From positions 42,539 through 106,538 of the forward strand of contig CAZPIO010000007.1 of assembly GCA_964586235.1 (NCBI GenBank): a stretch of DNA of 64,000 bases, read 5' to 3'. Position numbers and translations under genes: made by a program. Below are positions 1 to 9,243 of the stretch, piece after piece. Below the pieces are notes generated by a model, which was not told the origin of the DNA, did no database searches, and was given only the letters and a program-made list of their open reading frames with translations. Position 1 is the first letter of the stretch. The number at the start of each line of letters is the position of its first letter. The DNA comes from JAUCQB01 sp964586235 (lineage in GTDB: Bacteria > Planctomycetota > Phycisphaerae > UBA1845 > PWPN01).

Positions 1-428
1 TTGCGGCGCTGAGCGCGCTGCTGGCCGAGGGTATCGGCGACACCATCCGCATCTCGTATGCCGCCGACCCGACCCACGAGGTCGAGGACGGCCAGGAGCT
101 GCTCTGCTGCCTGGGGCTGCGAAAGCGGACGGGGCCGGAGCTGATCGCCTGTCCGACCTGCGGCCGTGTCGAGGTCGATCTCCTGTCACTGGTCGGCCAA
201 GTCCGCGAGCGTCTCGCGTCCATCAAGAGCCCGGTCAAAGTCGCGGTGATGGGCTGCATCGTCAACGGCCCCGGCGAGGCCGAAGGAGCGGATGTCGCCC
301 TCCTGGCCGGGAAGGGCAAGGCGGTCATCTGTGTCCGTGGCGAACCCGTTCGTACTGTCCCCGAATCCGAGATGCTCGATGCACTGTATCAGGAAGCTCT
401 GAAGTTCGCCGAATCGGGCAAAGCGTAG
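1..428 (+). CDS. ispG: 4-hydroxy-3-methylbut-2-enyl diphosphate synthase, C-terminal part
   Basis: The gene enters from the left edge, reading in the frame that starts at base 3, and ends with TAG at 426-428. The visible ~141 residues match the iron-sulfur half of IspG (GcpE): GIGDTIRIS early on, then CPTCGR, then VMGCIVNGPGE. The cysteines of CPTCGR and MGCIVNGPGE are the [4Fe-4S] ligands of the family. IspG reduces methylerythritol cyclodiphosphate to HMBPP in the MEP isoprenoid pathway in the cytosol. The N-terminal TIM-barrel half lies outside the window. Identity is secure; nothing can be said about the start or promoter. Confidence 0.95.
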   Translation, partial: AALSALLAEGIGDTIRISYAADPTHEVEDGQELLCCLGLRKRTGPELIACPTCGRVEVDLLSLVGQVRERLASIKSPVKVAVMGCIVNGPGEAEGADVALLAGKGKAVICVRGEPVRTVPESEMLDALYQEALKFAESGKA

Positions 429-455
429 GTTGGGCCGCCCGGACGATACGGTTGA

Positions 456-2018
456 TCAGATGACGCCGCTGTGCATCCGGTTCCCGCCCGACTGCTTGGA
501 CTGGTACATCAACCGGTCCGCCTGTTCCAGCAGGTCGTGCAACGAACGCTGGGTATCGCCGGGACGGACGCACAGCAGCCCGGCACTGAGTGTCGGCCGC
601 ATCTTGTCCTCCGATCTTCCCACGGACGTGGCTGCCGCCTGCGCCAGGATCCGCTCGATCCGGCTGCGTGCCTCGGCCTCCTCGCAGTCGCCCAGCAACA
701 GCGTGAACTCGTCGCCGCCCACTCGGGCAGCCAGATCCTGGTCTCGAATCCCTTCCTTCAGGCAAATGGCAATGGTCGTGAGAACGCGGTCGCCGAACTG
801 GTGGCCGTAGACGTCGTTGTAGCGCTTGAAGTGGTCGATGTCGAAGTAGGCGAGGGCGAATCCGGTGCCGTACCGTGCGGACTGCTCCAGGAGCCTCTCC
901 GCGTCCGCGAAGAAGCCGTCGCGGTTGAGCAGGCCGGTCAACTGATCGCGGGTGGCCTTGTCTCTCAATTGGGTGTTGCTCTGGATGAGCTGGTTCATCT
1001 CAAAGCCCATGCTGGCGGTGTCCTGCATCATCTGGTGCACGGTTCGAACCAGGCGTTCCGTGTGATCCGCGCCCTCGCGGGCAGTCTGGATCAGCAGGTC
1101 GGCAAGCCGCGTTTCCATGCCCCCGCCTTGCTCAAAGTACTGGTAATACTCATCAACGGTGGCCTGGACTTCCTTCAGGAACGCCGCCGAGGTCAGCTTG
1201 CCGGCCAGCGCTCCGCCCTCGATCTCGCGGCACACTTCATCGGCGTCGTTCTGGTTCCAGGTATCAAGCATGTGCGGGAAGATCGCCGACACGTGAACGG
1301 CCTGGGCCGTGACCTTGTGTTGCAGGAGCTCGTTCAGCCGCTCGCGGTTGTGATGGAAGGCGATGGTGTCCACGAAGACCTCCGGCAGCTCGAGCTTCTG
1401 TGCCAGAATGCGGCCGACCTCAGTGTGGTCGAGGCCCAGCAGGTCTCGTTCTTTCTCGAGCTGAGTACGGGCATCGTTGGAGCGGTCCGTGAGGATGTCC
1501 ATGTACGGCTGTTTGGCGATGGCGTACATGACCGGGGCGGCGAAGTCTTCAAAGAGTCCCGCCACGAAGGCCTCCTCGGCGAGGGCTGGTTCCAGCCTGG
1601 CGGCGAGGCAGCGGGCAGCCACCGCCTTGCACAGGCTGGCTTCCCAGAATCGCCGGGATTCGGCGCGGGTCAGCCGCAGATCGTTATGCAGTCCGGCCAT
1701 GCAGTAGCTGACCGCCATCGTTCGGATGGTGCCGAGGCCCAGCAGGTTGACCGCGTGGCGGACGGTGGTGACCCTGTTGCGCACCCCGAAATACGGAGAG
1801 TTGGCCAGGGCCAGGAGCTTGGCGCTGAGCGAACTGTCGGCACCGATGATCTTGGCGTAGTCGCTGGGTTCGGCGTCGAGGCTGCTCCCGAGCTGCATGA
1901 ACTTCATGGCCACGGCCACGGCCGTCGGCAGGTACGCCAGCGAATCGATTCGCTGTCGGATCTGCTTCTCGAATGCCGCGGGACTTGCGAGAGCGACGTT
2001 TTCTGCGAAATGCGCCAT
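456..2018 (-). CDS. HDOD domain - GGDEF diguanylate cyclase fusion protein
   Basis: 520 residues. Residues ~10-210 form an HDOD domain (ADSSLSAKLLALANSPYFG, then HAVNLLGLGTIR), a catalytically degenerate relative of HD hydrolases used in signalling. After a helical linker, residues ~355-515 form a GGDEF domain beginning DQLTGLLNRDGF, with the intact active-site motif GGDEF. Exactly five residues before it is RDQD, which fits the RxxD inhibitory I-site, so product feedback by c-di-GMP is likely. No transmembrane segment is visible, so it is probably a cytosolic c-di-GMP synthase whose input is the HDOD part. It converges with ispG (27-base gap). The ATG is preceded by GGAGAG. Confidence 0.9.
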   Translation of the reverse strand: MAHFAENVALASPAAFEKQIRQRIDSLAYLPTAVAVAMKFMQLGSSLDAEPSDYAKIIGADSSLSAKLLALANSPYFGVRNRVTTVRHAVNLLGLGTIRTMAVSYCMAGLHNDLRLTRAESRRFWEASLCKAVAARCLAARLEPALAEEAFVAGLFEDFAAPVMYAIAKQPYMDILTDRSNDARTQLEKERDLLGLDHTEVGRILAQKLELPEVFVDTIAFHHNRERLNELLQHKVTAQAVHVSAIFPHMLDTWNQNDADEVCREIEGGALAGKLTSAAFLKEVQATVDEYYQYFEQGGGMETRLADLLIQTAREGADHTERLVRTVHQMMQDTASMGFEMNQLIQSNTQLRDKATRDQLTGLLNRDGFFADAERLLEQSARYGTGFALAYFDIDHFKRYNDVYGHQFGDRVLTTIAICLKEGIRDQDLAARVGGDEFTLLLGDCEEAEARSRIERILAQAAATSVGRSEDKMRPTLSAGLLCVRPGDTQRSLHDLLEQADRLMYQSKQSGGNRMHSGVI

Positions 2019-2495
2019 GTTTCTTTTCTCTCCAGTTGCTTCCCGGATAGCTGTCGACCCTTGTCTCGATTCGTGGCCGGCGCCAATCGGTTGGCAGGCC
2101 GGCTCGGCCCCCCGTGAGTCAGGTTTTCAGGTCCCGCGAGGGGAGCGAAAACCCTACCGGCCTATCGTCAAACCACCGAAATGGCTTGAATGGACCATGG
2201 TCCATGGTCCGGATAAGCCGCCCGGTGGCAGCCGTCAGCCGGGCCCGCGGGTCGAAACCGCAACAGCCTACCAAGAATCGGCTGCGGATCGCCGGTCCTT
2301 GCGGAATGGATGATTTGTCAAGCCTTGACGTCAATACCGCAAGATATCAAATTGGGCAGGAATGGGGCGTGTAGAAAGACTGCCGCCGAAGCGCGTTATG
2401 CTTCGCGGCTGCTTGGGCCGAGTCCCTGGGCTCAAAAGCCGCATAAGACGGGATCATCGGCTGGGTCGAACGGATTGTCTGCGTGTGGCCCCGTG
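2019..2495. other. 477-base gene-free stretch
   Basis: This lies upstream of the HDOD-GGDEF gene and downstream of glyS, both on the minus strand. It holds a compact nested palindrome, GGACCATGGTCC followed by ATGGTCC, near 2211, and a perfect 10-base palindrome TTGACGTCAA at 2325-2334. The latter could be an operator, but no gene starts close to it. I see no tRNA and no convincing coding region. Confidence 0.5.
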
Positions 2496-3911
2496 CTACA
2501 CGGCCAGCTTCTCGACCAGGTACTCGACGACTCGGCTCTTGTCGATGCGGATCTGCTGGCCGGTATCGCGGTCGCGCACGGTGACCGTGCCGTCCTCCTT
2601 GGTCTGGCCATCGATGGTGAAGCAGTAGGGGGTGCCCGCCTCGTCCATGCGGGCGTAACGCTTGCCGATCGAGGCCTTGGCGTCGTACTGGGCGGGCCAG
2701 CGTTTTCGGACCTCGCGGTAGATCGGCTCGGCGATCTCGGGCAGCCCGTCCTTGTTAACCAGCGGGAAGAAGGCCGCCTTGATCGGTGCCAGCCGCGGGT
2801 GGAACTTCATCAGCTCCGGGCTCGGCCGTGACTCATCGACCGTGTACGCTTCGCAGATGAACGCCAGCGTGCCCCGATCGGCCCCGGCCGACGGCTCGAT
2901 GACATGCGGCACGAACCGCTCCTTCCGCTCGTCGTCAAAGTAGCTGAGGTCCTTGCCGCTGCCCTTCCACTTGGGCTTGCCGTCCGGGCCGAGGTCCACG
3001 ACGAGCTGGCCGTCCTTGTTGACCAGCTTGCCCTCCATGTGGCTGCGGAGATCGAAGTCGCCGCGATGAGCGACACCCTCGAGCTCGCCGAAATCGCCCT
3101 CGGCCAGGAAGGGGAACGCGTACTCGATGTCGCTGGTGCCGCAACTGTAGTGGCTCAGCTCGTCCTTGTCGTGCTCGCGCAGGCGGAGCTTGTTGCTGGC
3201 CAAGCCGAGGCCGGTGTACCAGTTGAACCGCGTGTCCCGCCAGTACTCGTACCACTTGTTCGACTCGCTCGGATGGCAGAAGAACTCGATCTCCATCTGC
3301 TCGAACTCGCGCGAGCGGAAGGTGAAGTTCCGCGGCGTGATCTCGTTGCGGAAGCTCTTGCCGACCTGGGCGATGCCGAAGGGGATCTTGATCCGCGTGC
3401 TGTCGCAGACGTTCTTGAAATTCACGAAGATGCCCTGGGCGGTCTCGGGGCGGAGGAAGGCCCGGTTGGCCTCGTCCTTGATCGGACCGGGGTAAGTCTC
3501 AAGCATCAGGTTGAACTCGCGGGGTTCGGTCAACTCGCACTTGTCGTGCTCACCCGGGTGCTTGCTTGGCTTCATCGGGCACTGCATCTCCTTGAGCTGA
3601 TCCGCGCGGAAGCGAGCTTTGCATGCCTTGCAGTCCACCATCATGTCGCTGAACAGGTCGTAGTGTCCGCTGCACTTCCACACCTGCGGGTGCATGATGA
3701 TCGAGCAGTCGAGGCCGACCATGTCCTCGCGGTCCTGCACCATGTCCTTCCACCAGGCGTCCTTGATGTTCCGCTTGAGCTCGACGCCCAGCGGGCCGTA
3801 GTCCCAGAAGCCGTTGATGCCGCCGTAGATCTCGCTGCTCTGAAAGATGAACCCGCGCCGCTTGCACAAGGCCACAATCTTATCCATCACGCTGCCGGTC
3901 GGTGCTGCCAT
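2496..3911 (-). CDS. glyS: Glycyl-tRNA synthetase (single-chain class II type)
   Basis: 471 residues, the dimeric single-polypeptide form also found in Gram-positives and eukaryotes, not the alpha/beta form of Proteobacteria. Near the start are RRGFIFQSSEIYGGINGFWDYGPLG and the class II core; RPETAQGIFVNFK and FRNEITPR are motif 2 region signatures. The C-terminal ~100 residues form the anticodon-binding domain (AFFPLVNKDGL). It charges tRNA-Gly in the cytosol. I chose the ATG at 3911 because AAGGA lies 7 bases before it; a GTG one codon upstream is possible. A good promoter lies at 3962-3989. Length is normal for the family. Confidence 0.95.
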   Translation of the reverse strand: MAAPTGSVMDKIVALCKRRGFIFQSSEIYGGINGFWDYGPLGVELKRNIKDAWWKDMVQDREDMVGLDCSIIMHPQVWKCSGHYDLFSDMMVDCKACKARFRADQLKEMQCPMKPSKHPGEHDKCELTEPREFNLMLETYPGPIKDEANRAFLRPETAQGIFVNFKNVCDSTRIKIPFGIAQVGKSFRNEITPRNFTFRSREFEQMEIEFFCHPSESNKWYEYWRDTRFNWYTGLGLASNKLRLREHDKDELSHYSCGTSDIEYAFPFLAEGDFGELEGVAHRGDFDLRSHMEGKLVNKDGQLVVDLGPDGKPKWKGSGKDLSYFDDERKERFVPHVIEPSAGADRGTLAFICEAYTVDESRPSPELMKFHPRLAPIKAAFFPLVNKDGLPEIAEPIYREVRKRWPAQYDAKASIGKRYARMDEAGTPYCFTIDGQTKEDGTVTVRDRDTGQQIRIDKSRVVEYLVEKLAV

Positions 3912-3961
3912 CACTCATTCCTTCCAGACAATCACAAATCGTTCAGACCAGAAGATTTGGT

Positions 3962-3989
3962 ATTGTACCATCGCCTCGGTGAACGCCAA
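3962..3989 (-). promoter_or_regulatory. Predicted sigma70-type promoter of glyS
   Basis: On the minus strand TTGGCG (3984-3989) and TACAAT (3962-3967) are separated by 16 bases. The -10 box lies about 50 bases upstream of the glyS ATG. This is a sequence match only. Confidence 0.55.
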
Positions 3990-4079
3990 AGCGAGCCGTG
4001 GTCGCGAGGCGGCGCAGAAACGCGTGCACAAAACAGCGGGTGTCGGGCCACAGGGTGTGAGGATCGCCGATGGAAGAGT

Positions 4080-4302
4080 TCACGCCTGCTTTGGGCGTGC
4101 CCCGGAGGGGCAACAGATTGTAGCCAGGGGCAGAGCGCAGCGCCGCCCCTGGTTGAGATCATCACGAAGCCAGGACCGCTCCGGCAGGAGCGGCGGATTC
4201 GTCCGCCCCGCTTCGGGGGCGGTTGGGTGTCGAGGAAGGCTGGCTTCCAGGGGTTTCGCTTCGCTTCACCCCTGGCTACGTTCCTTGGCTCCTTCGGAGC
4301 CG
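4080..4302. repeat. Cluster of palindromic intergenic repeats
   Basis: Several perfect or near-perfect hairpins stand in series: CACGCC/GGCGTG (4081-4099), GCCCC/GGGGC (4099-4111), CCAGGGGC/GCCCCTGG (4124-4152), CCAGGGGT/ACCCCTGG (4247-4275) and GGCTCC TTC GGAGCC (4287-4301). Two units share the CCAGGGG...CCCCTGG arms about 120 bases apart with different loops. This looks like a REP-type element and has no coding potential. It fills most of the 396-base gap between glyS and the LOG-family gene. Confidence 0.65.
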
Positions 4303-4307
4303 AGGGC

Positions 4308-4925
4308 TCACCTGCCTGTTCGCGGGATCGGTATCGCCGCACGGGCGATGGCGATGATTTCCTCCGGCGTGTTGACGCAGTGGACGTGTTTGCCGTGGCT
4401 GGGGCGGGCGGCGGTGACGCGTTCGACCGTCGGCTTCCAGAAGTCGCCGACGATGAAGATCGGGCGTGGGCGGATCAGCTTCTTGGCGACGTACTCCCAG
4501 ACGATGCCGAACTCGCTGAGCGTCCCGGTGCCGCCTTCCAGGATCACATATCCGGCCGACATCTCGATCATCTGTTCGATCCGGCCCAGAACCGTCTTGT
4601 GCGAGATCTCGCGGTCGATGTAGCGGTTGGCTTTGAGCGGTCGGCCGCGGTAGTCGCTGAAGATGTCGCAGGTCACGCCGATGGTCGAGCCGCCGGCATC
4701 CTTGGCACCCTTGGCGCTGGCTTCCATGATGCCGTCGTAGCCGCCGTTGGCCACTACAAAGCCGGCCTTGGCCAGGGCTCGGCCGATCTCATAGGCCTGT
4801 TCGTACAGCGGCTCGCCGGGCTTGGGCGCATAGCTGCCGAAGATACAGATGATGGGCCGGCCGTCCGGTTTCGAACCGCTGTTCGGCGATAGAACCGTCT
4901 CAATCTGGCGTTCCGGTGCGTCCAT
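4308..4925 (-). CDS. LOG-family Rossmann-fold nucleotide-binding protein
   Basis: 205 residues from the ATG at 4925 (a TTG three codons upstream is an alternative; neither has a clear ribosome binding site). It reads ICIFGSYAPKPGEPLYEQA near the start, GGYDGIMEA in the middle, and EGGTGTLSEFGIVWE, the family's GGxGTxxE phosphate-binding signature, with Glu instead of the more usual Pro in front. LOG proteins hydrolyse nucleoside 5'-monophosphates, releasing the base; some were annotated as lysine decarboxylases in error. The substrate here is unknown. No operon partner is evident. Confidence 0.8.
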   Translation of the reverse strand: MDAPERQIETVLSPNSGSKPDGRPIICIFGSYAPKPGEPLYEQAYEIGRALAKAGFVVANGGYDGIMEASAKGAKDAGGSTIGVTCDIFSDYRGRPLKANRYIDREISHKTVLGRIEQMIEMSAGYVILEGGTGTLSEFGIVWEYVAKKLIRPRPIFIVGDFWKPTVERVTAARPSHGKHVHCVNTPEEIIAIARAAIPIPRTGR

Positions 4926-4974
4926 TGCGATCAAACGGTCGCTCGCTTTTTCGGTACAGCGTCATGCCACCCCC

Positions 4975-5466
4975 TCATGCATCCGGCACTTCCTGGACCG
5001 TCACCTTATTGATACGAACGGGCTCGACAGGTGACGACTTTTCGCCGGTGCCGGCGTCGTATACTTTCACGGCCCCTATCTTCTTGAGGACTTCGAGGGA
5101 TTCATCATCAACAAGCTCGCCAAAGACGGTGTACTTGCCATCCAGGAAGTCGCAACGATCCAGGCAGATGAAGAACTGGCAGCTTGCCGAGTTGGGGTCG
5201 GACGTCCGGGCCATGGACAGCGTACCGGCCTTGTGTGGCTTCTCGTTGAATTCGGCCCGGAGCCGTCGGGGGCCATTGCCGGTGCCGTCGCCTCGTGGGC
5301 AACCGCCCTGGACCATGAAGCCGTCAACGATCCGGTGAAACGTGAGGTTGTCGTAGAAGCCCTGCCCCGCCAGATCGAGGAAGTTCTCGACATGCTTTGG
5401 TGCAACGTCCTCGAAGAACCGGGCTGTCATGGTTCCGAAGTCGGTATCAATCGTGGCTTGTTTCAT
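4975..5466 (-). CDS. Cyclophilin-type peptidyl-prolyl cis-trans isomerase
   Basis: 163 residues, a single cyclophilin domain with no signal peptide, so probably cytosolic. The catalytic region reads FHRIVDGFMVQGG (Arg, Phe and Gln of the active site), followed by GTGNGP, MARTSDPNSASCQFFICL and KYTVFGELVD, all typical of the bacterial PpiB type. The open frame extends upstream to 5820, but the domain begins at MKQATIDT, and AAGG lies 8 bases before the ATG at 5466, so the upstream part is not counted. It catalyses proline isomerisation during folding. Confidence 0.93.
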   Translation of the reverse strand: MKQATIDTDFGTMTARFFEDVAPKHVENFLDLAGQGFYDNLTFHRIVDGFMVQGGCPRGDGTGNGPRRLRAEFNEKPHKAGTLSMARTSDPNSASCQFFICLDRCDFLDGKYTVFGELVDDESLEVLKKIGAVKVYDAGTGEKSSPVEPVRINKVTVQEVPDA

Positions 5467-5819
5467 CTGAAGCATCCTTAACAGGTTTGTGTCCGGGCAC
5501 GCCCATGTCTTCCGGGGCCGAACTGGCGAAGAACCGTCGGGCGAGGTTTTCCTGTTTTCGGGCGCCGCTGACGGTTGTCTGTCCCATCGGTTTGCCCCCG
5601 AAGGCTCGGAGAGATTGTAGTCGAAGATCGCTTCTGAATGAAGCCCAAACCACCGATAATGAGGGTGTTCGCTGGTCTGGGGCACAAGGAGCGGCAGCGC
5701 AGTAGTTCTGTCAACACACTGGGTCTGATTGCCGACGCCGCACAGCGGAAGCCTGTGCAGCGGTCTGGCGGTGCCGGTCACGCCGTCGGCCAGCAGGATC
5801 GGCCTGGGAGGATGTAGCA
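5467..5819. other. 353-base divergent intergenic region
   Basis: This lies between the cyclophilin gene (minus) and the mltA-like gene (plus) and must hold both promoters. On the minus strand a TACAAT box near 5611-5616 is a possible -10 element, but its -35 is weak. The last 15 bases hold GGGAGGA, the ribosome binding site of the downstream gene. I see no RNA gene or repeat here. Confidence 0.4.
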
Positions 5820-7019
5820 ATGTTCAGCAAGCGTCACTGGATCTGGTTTGTTGTCGCGTCCCTGGTTGCGGGCACCTTCGGATGCAAGAAGGATGGGAAG
5901 ATCACGCTTCCGCCGGAGCCGCCGGACTACTGGAAGGAGTTGGCTCCGGGCGAGATGGCCCTGGTCAAGCTCACCGACCCGGCGCAGTTCCCCGATTTCG
6001 GCGAAGCCTACAACCATCAGACCAATCTCGAGTACGCCGCCTACAACAGCCTTGAGTACTTGAACAAGGAATCCTCCAAGAAGTACTTCCCGTATCTGGA
6101 CATCTCGCACGAGCGGGCGGTGAGGAGCGTGGAGGCGTTCATCCAGGTGCTCAAGGAGGCCAGGTCGCCCGAGGACATGGACCGGCTGATCAAGGAGCGG
6201 TTCGACATCTACATGTCGCGCGGGTGCGACGAGAAGGGCACGGTGCTGTTCACCAGCTATTACCGGCCGATCTTCGATGCCCGGCTCCAGCCTGACGCGG
6301 AGTTTAAGTATCCGCTGTACAAGCGGCCGGACGACCTCGAGTTGAACGAGGCGAGCATGACTTACCAGCGCAAGGGCGGTGGGGAGTACCTCACCCGGCC
6401 GGATATCGAGCACGGTGCCCTGGCCGGCAAGGGACTGGAGCTCTGCTACCTGCGCGACCGGTTCGAGGCCTACATCGTGACCGTCCAGGGCTCGGGCAAG
6501 CTTAAGCTTCAGGACGGCTCGTTCTTCGAAATCGGCTATGCCGGCGACAACGGCCACGAGTACACCTCCGTTGGCCAGCAACTCGTGGAGCGGGGCATGA
6601 TCCCGCCCAAGGAGCTCTCGCTGGAGGGGCTGATCAAGTTCTTCAAGGAGAACCCGCAGGAGCTGGACCCGGCGCTGTCGGTTAACAAGCGGTACGTGTT
6701 CTTCGTTCCGCGCAAGGGCGGGCCCTTCGGCAGCCTGAACGTACCGGTCTCGCCCTATCGCACGGTGGCGACCGACAAGCTGGTGTACCCGCGGGCCTGC
6801 GTGGCCTACATTGAGACCATCCTGCCGGCCCGCACCCGCGGTACCGGTGAGATCGCCGACCACACGTACATGGCTTTTGCCCTGGACCAGGACACGGGCG
6901 GGGCAATCCGTGCGGCCGGCCGCAGTGACCTGTTCATCGGCACCGGTCCCGAGGTCGGCGAACTGGCCGGCCGGACCTTCTCCGAGGGCAAGTTGTACTA
7001 CATCGCCGTGAAGGAATAG
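5820..7019 (+). CDS. mltA: Membrane-bound lytic murein transglycosylase A (MltA family)
   Basis: 399 residues. The N-terminus has a basic start, a hydrophobic stretch and then AGTFGCKK, a poor but usable lipobox, so it is probably an outer-membrane lipoprotein. The MltA fold covers ~110-330 (TSYYRPIFDARL, GSGKLKLQDG). The C-terminal 3D domain has QDTGGAIRAAGRSDLFIGTG, which carries the catalytic Asp region of MltA enzymes. It cleaves peptidoglycan with formation of 1,6-anhydro-MurNAc. GGGAGGA precedes the ATG. Its presence supports a peptidoglycan wall in this planctomycete. Confidence 0.9.
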   Translation: MFSKRHWIWFVVASLVAGTFGCKKDGKITLPPEPPDYWKELAPGEMALVKLTDPAQFPDFGEAYNHQTNLEYAAYNSLEYLNKESSKKYFPYLDISHERAVRSVEAFIQVLKEARSPEDMDRLIKERFDIYMSRGCDEKGTVLFTSYYRPIFDARLQPDAEFKYPLYKRPDDLELNEASMTYQRKGGGEYLTRPDIEHGALAGKGLELCYLRDRFEAYIVTVQGSGKLKLQDGSFFEIGYAGDNGHEYTSVGQQLVERGMIPPKELSLEGLIKFFKENPQELDPALSVNKRYVFFVPRKGGPFGSLNVPVSPYRTVATDKLVYPRACVAYIETILPARTRGTGEIADHTYMAFALDQDTGGAIRAAGRSDLFIGTGPEVGELAGRTFSEGKLYYIAVKE

Positions 7020-7104
7020 GGTTCGGCCTGGCGGGCCATTCCTGCAAGAAACCTCCGTACGGCTGGGCGTCCGCAAGGGCCCCGGCCGTTCTCTTATTCT
7101 GGGC

Positions 7105-8964
7105 TCAACCGCCTGCCGCCGGAGAACTCGCGGTTGCCGCTCTGGGCGGCGGCCAGAGGACAGGAGGGGGCTGCCAGATTTCGACGCTGCTGCCGACCGT
7201 CGGCGGGGTGAAAGGCACGAAGTGCCCTGCCTTCCATTGCAGCCACCGCAACGACGGATCCTCAAGGGGAACGGCAAACCGGAACGCGGCCTCTGCCGGG
7301 CGGCCATCCGTGGTCACGGCGGTCACCTCGATAACCAGTCCGGTCAGTTCCACGCGCTCGCCCACCGACATCGGATGATCCTCGCCTCGCAGCAGCCGGC
7401 TACCGGCGGTGCTCATGAAGCTGTCCATGGGACGAAGGATCAGGGTGTGTGCGTCCGCGCGGGAGGCGATCACGGGATACGAGGACGGAGCAAGCACCCT
7501 CGTGTGGCGAGGGACTGGCAGTCCTTCGAGTGCCCTGAGAATCGGGAGATAGCCCGCCATGACCTCGCTCGGGGCATTGATGATCACGACATGCTGGTTC
7601 TCGACGGATTCATCGAACGGAGTCCGTACGCGGAACTGGTCGAGGAACTCCTGCGATCCGAGTGGATAGCTCACCCGGAGCGGCAGGGCGAGCGGCGCGA
7701 GGATGCAGTGAATCACAACGAAGCCCCACGCCAACGGCACCGCGACAAGCCGCCATGACAGGCTGCTCGGGCGCTGAGCATCCCGACCGAAGACAAAACC
7801 GAGAAACTGGGCGAGCAGGCCCATCGCCCCGACGCCGACGAACAGAAGGAGACGATCCATCGGAAAGGCGGCGCAGACGGGAATGAGAGAGAAGACCATT
7901 CCGATCGCCCAGAATCGGGCGGTTCGTTCGCGGCGGAGCAACGGAGTCAGTGCGATCACCAACACCGTGAGAAAAACAGCGGCTGCCAGCAGGAGCCGGG
8001 TCACGGCCGGAGGCCTCAGTAGCAGGAAGAGATCGGATGGCGGTATCGCCCATTGGCCGAGCAGCAGGACCGGCCCATAACGCAACACCGAGGCCGCGAA
8101 CCGGGCGGGCTGGCCGATGGGGTCGACATAGTAGCCGGAATTCATCACCCCGTACCCGAGGCTCGTCCATAGAATCCGCCAGACCAGGACCACGGTGAGA
8201 TACGGGGCCAGGCTCATGCATCGTGTCCGCCACGTGCCGCGGTCGACAGCGATGGCGTAAGCCGCCAGGTACGCGCATGCCCCAATACCCGCCTCGGCCG
8301 ACAGCAGGCTGAGCCCGAGGAAGAGGGGACCGGCCGCCAGCCCGAGCTTTCGGCCATTCCGCCGCCAGCGATCGTGCGCCAGAACGGCCAGGATGCCGAA
8401 GAACGTGGCCAGCAGGGCATTGCGATCGGCGAGCCAGCCGGCCGGCATGCCGTGAGCATCGTCGACCGCGTAGAGCAGCGCGGCGGCGCCTGCCACCCAG
8501 GCCGTGCTTGCGAGCCGACGATAGAGGCAGGCAACGGCCGCCACGACCGCCCCATACCACAGAATGCTCTGGGCGTGCATCAGAAGGGCGTTTGCGGGCC
8601 ACAGCCAGTAGTCCAGGCAGTGAGTCACAACAGTGACCGGACGCCAGAAGACCCCCTTGAAGCCTGGATAGGTCCACCAGGGGACCAGCCCCATGTCCAT
8701 TATTTTGAGCGTCCGATCCGGATCGCCGTCGAGAAACCTGAACATTTCCATGGGCGAGCGGAGGAGGTCCCTGGCATTGCCGGGGCCGAGGATGGCAAAC
8801 TGGTGGTAATAGTCATCCGTTGCCCATCCTCCGCCGAGCGAGGGGAGGACGAGCAGAATGCCCAGCAACGCGGCAAGGACCGGCAGGCGGCGGTGAGTCA
8901 GCACCGCGTGCCCGAACTTGGCGAGGGCGCCTCGGCGATGGCCGGGCCGGTCGTCACTTGGCAT
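7105..8964 (-). CDS. Polytopic membrane protein, glycosyltransferase-like (GT-C) in layout
   Basis: 619 residues from the ATG at 8964, just before the first membrane segment (VLAALLGILLVLPSLGGGW); the open frame continues 47 codons upstream without a credible start. There are roughly 10-12 membrane segments in residues 1-440, and then a soluble ~180-residue C-terminal part with no recognised motif. The first loop has WATDDYYHQF, an acidic DD pair placed as in GT-C glycosyltransferases that use polyprenyl-phosphate sugars, and MPAGWLADRNALL follows. That assignment is an inference from topology. It converges with the mltA-like gene (85-base gap). Confidence 0.6.
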   Translation of the reverse strand: MPSDDRPGHRRGALAKFGHAVLTHRRLPVLAALLGILLVLPSLGGGWATDDYYHQFAILGPGNARDLLRSPMEMFRFLDGDPDRTLKIMDMGLVPWWTYPGFKGVFWRPVTVVTHCLDYWLWPANALLMHAQSILWYGAVVAAVACLYRRLASTAWVAGAAALLYAVDDAHGMPAGWLADRNALLATFFGILAVLAHDRWRRNGRKLGLAAGPLFLGLSLLSAEAGIGACAYLAAYAIAVDRGTWRTRCMSLAPYLTVVLVWRILWTSLGYGVMNSGYYVDPIGQPARFAASVLRYGPVLLLGQWAIPPSDLFLLLRPPAVTRLLLAAAVFLTVLVIALTPLLRRERTARFWAIGMVFSLIPVCAAFPMDRLLLFVGVGAMGLLAQFLGFVFGRDAQRPSSLSWRLVAVPLAWGFVVIHCILAPLALPLRVSYPLGSQEFLDQFRVRTPFDESVENQHVVIINAPSEVMAGYLPILRALEGLPVPRHTRVLAPSSYPVIASRADAHTLILRPMDSFMSTAGSRLLRGEDHPMSVGERVELTGLVIEVTAVTTDGRPAEAAFRFAVPLEDPSLRWLQWKAGHFVPFTPPTVGSSVEIWQPPPVLWPPPRAATASSPAAGG

Positions 8965-9243
8965 GCGTGGGCCCTGAATGCAAAAGACCAGAAAAATGGT
9001 AATTAAACACCATTCCCTCTCCTGTGCCCTTTCCCGGCCGGATCGGCAGGAGTGGCGCCTGGCTCGGCCCCAAACGCATGCTACCACCACGCCGGCCCAT
9101 GTCAATCAAGGCGACCCGAGGCCATGGCAGACCCGACCGGCAAGGTCTGGGTCCGGGGGCTGCAATCGGACACCCGTGATGGTAGAATGGGGGTGGCGGA
9201 GGATACCACAATCTGACGAGAACACCCGGACAGGAGACCTGTG

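Noticed and set aside
2325..2334. TTGACGTCAA as a regulator operator
   Set aside because: The perfect palindrome is not near a gene start, so I record it without assigning a function.
2904..4892. 662-codon open frame on the plus strand
   Set aside because: It runs antisense through glyS and the LOG-family gene, both clear families, and through a repeat cluster.
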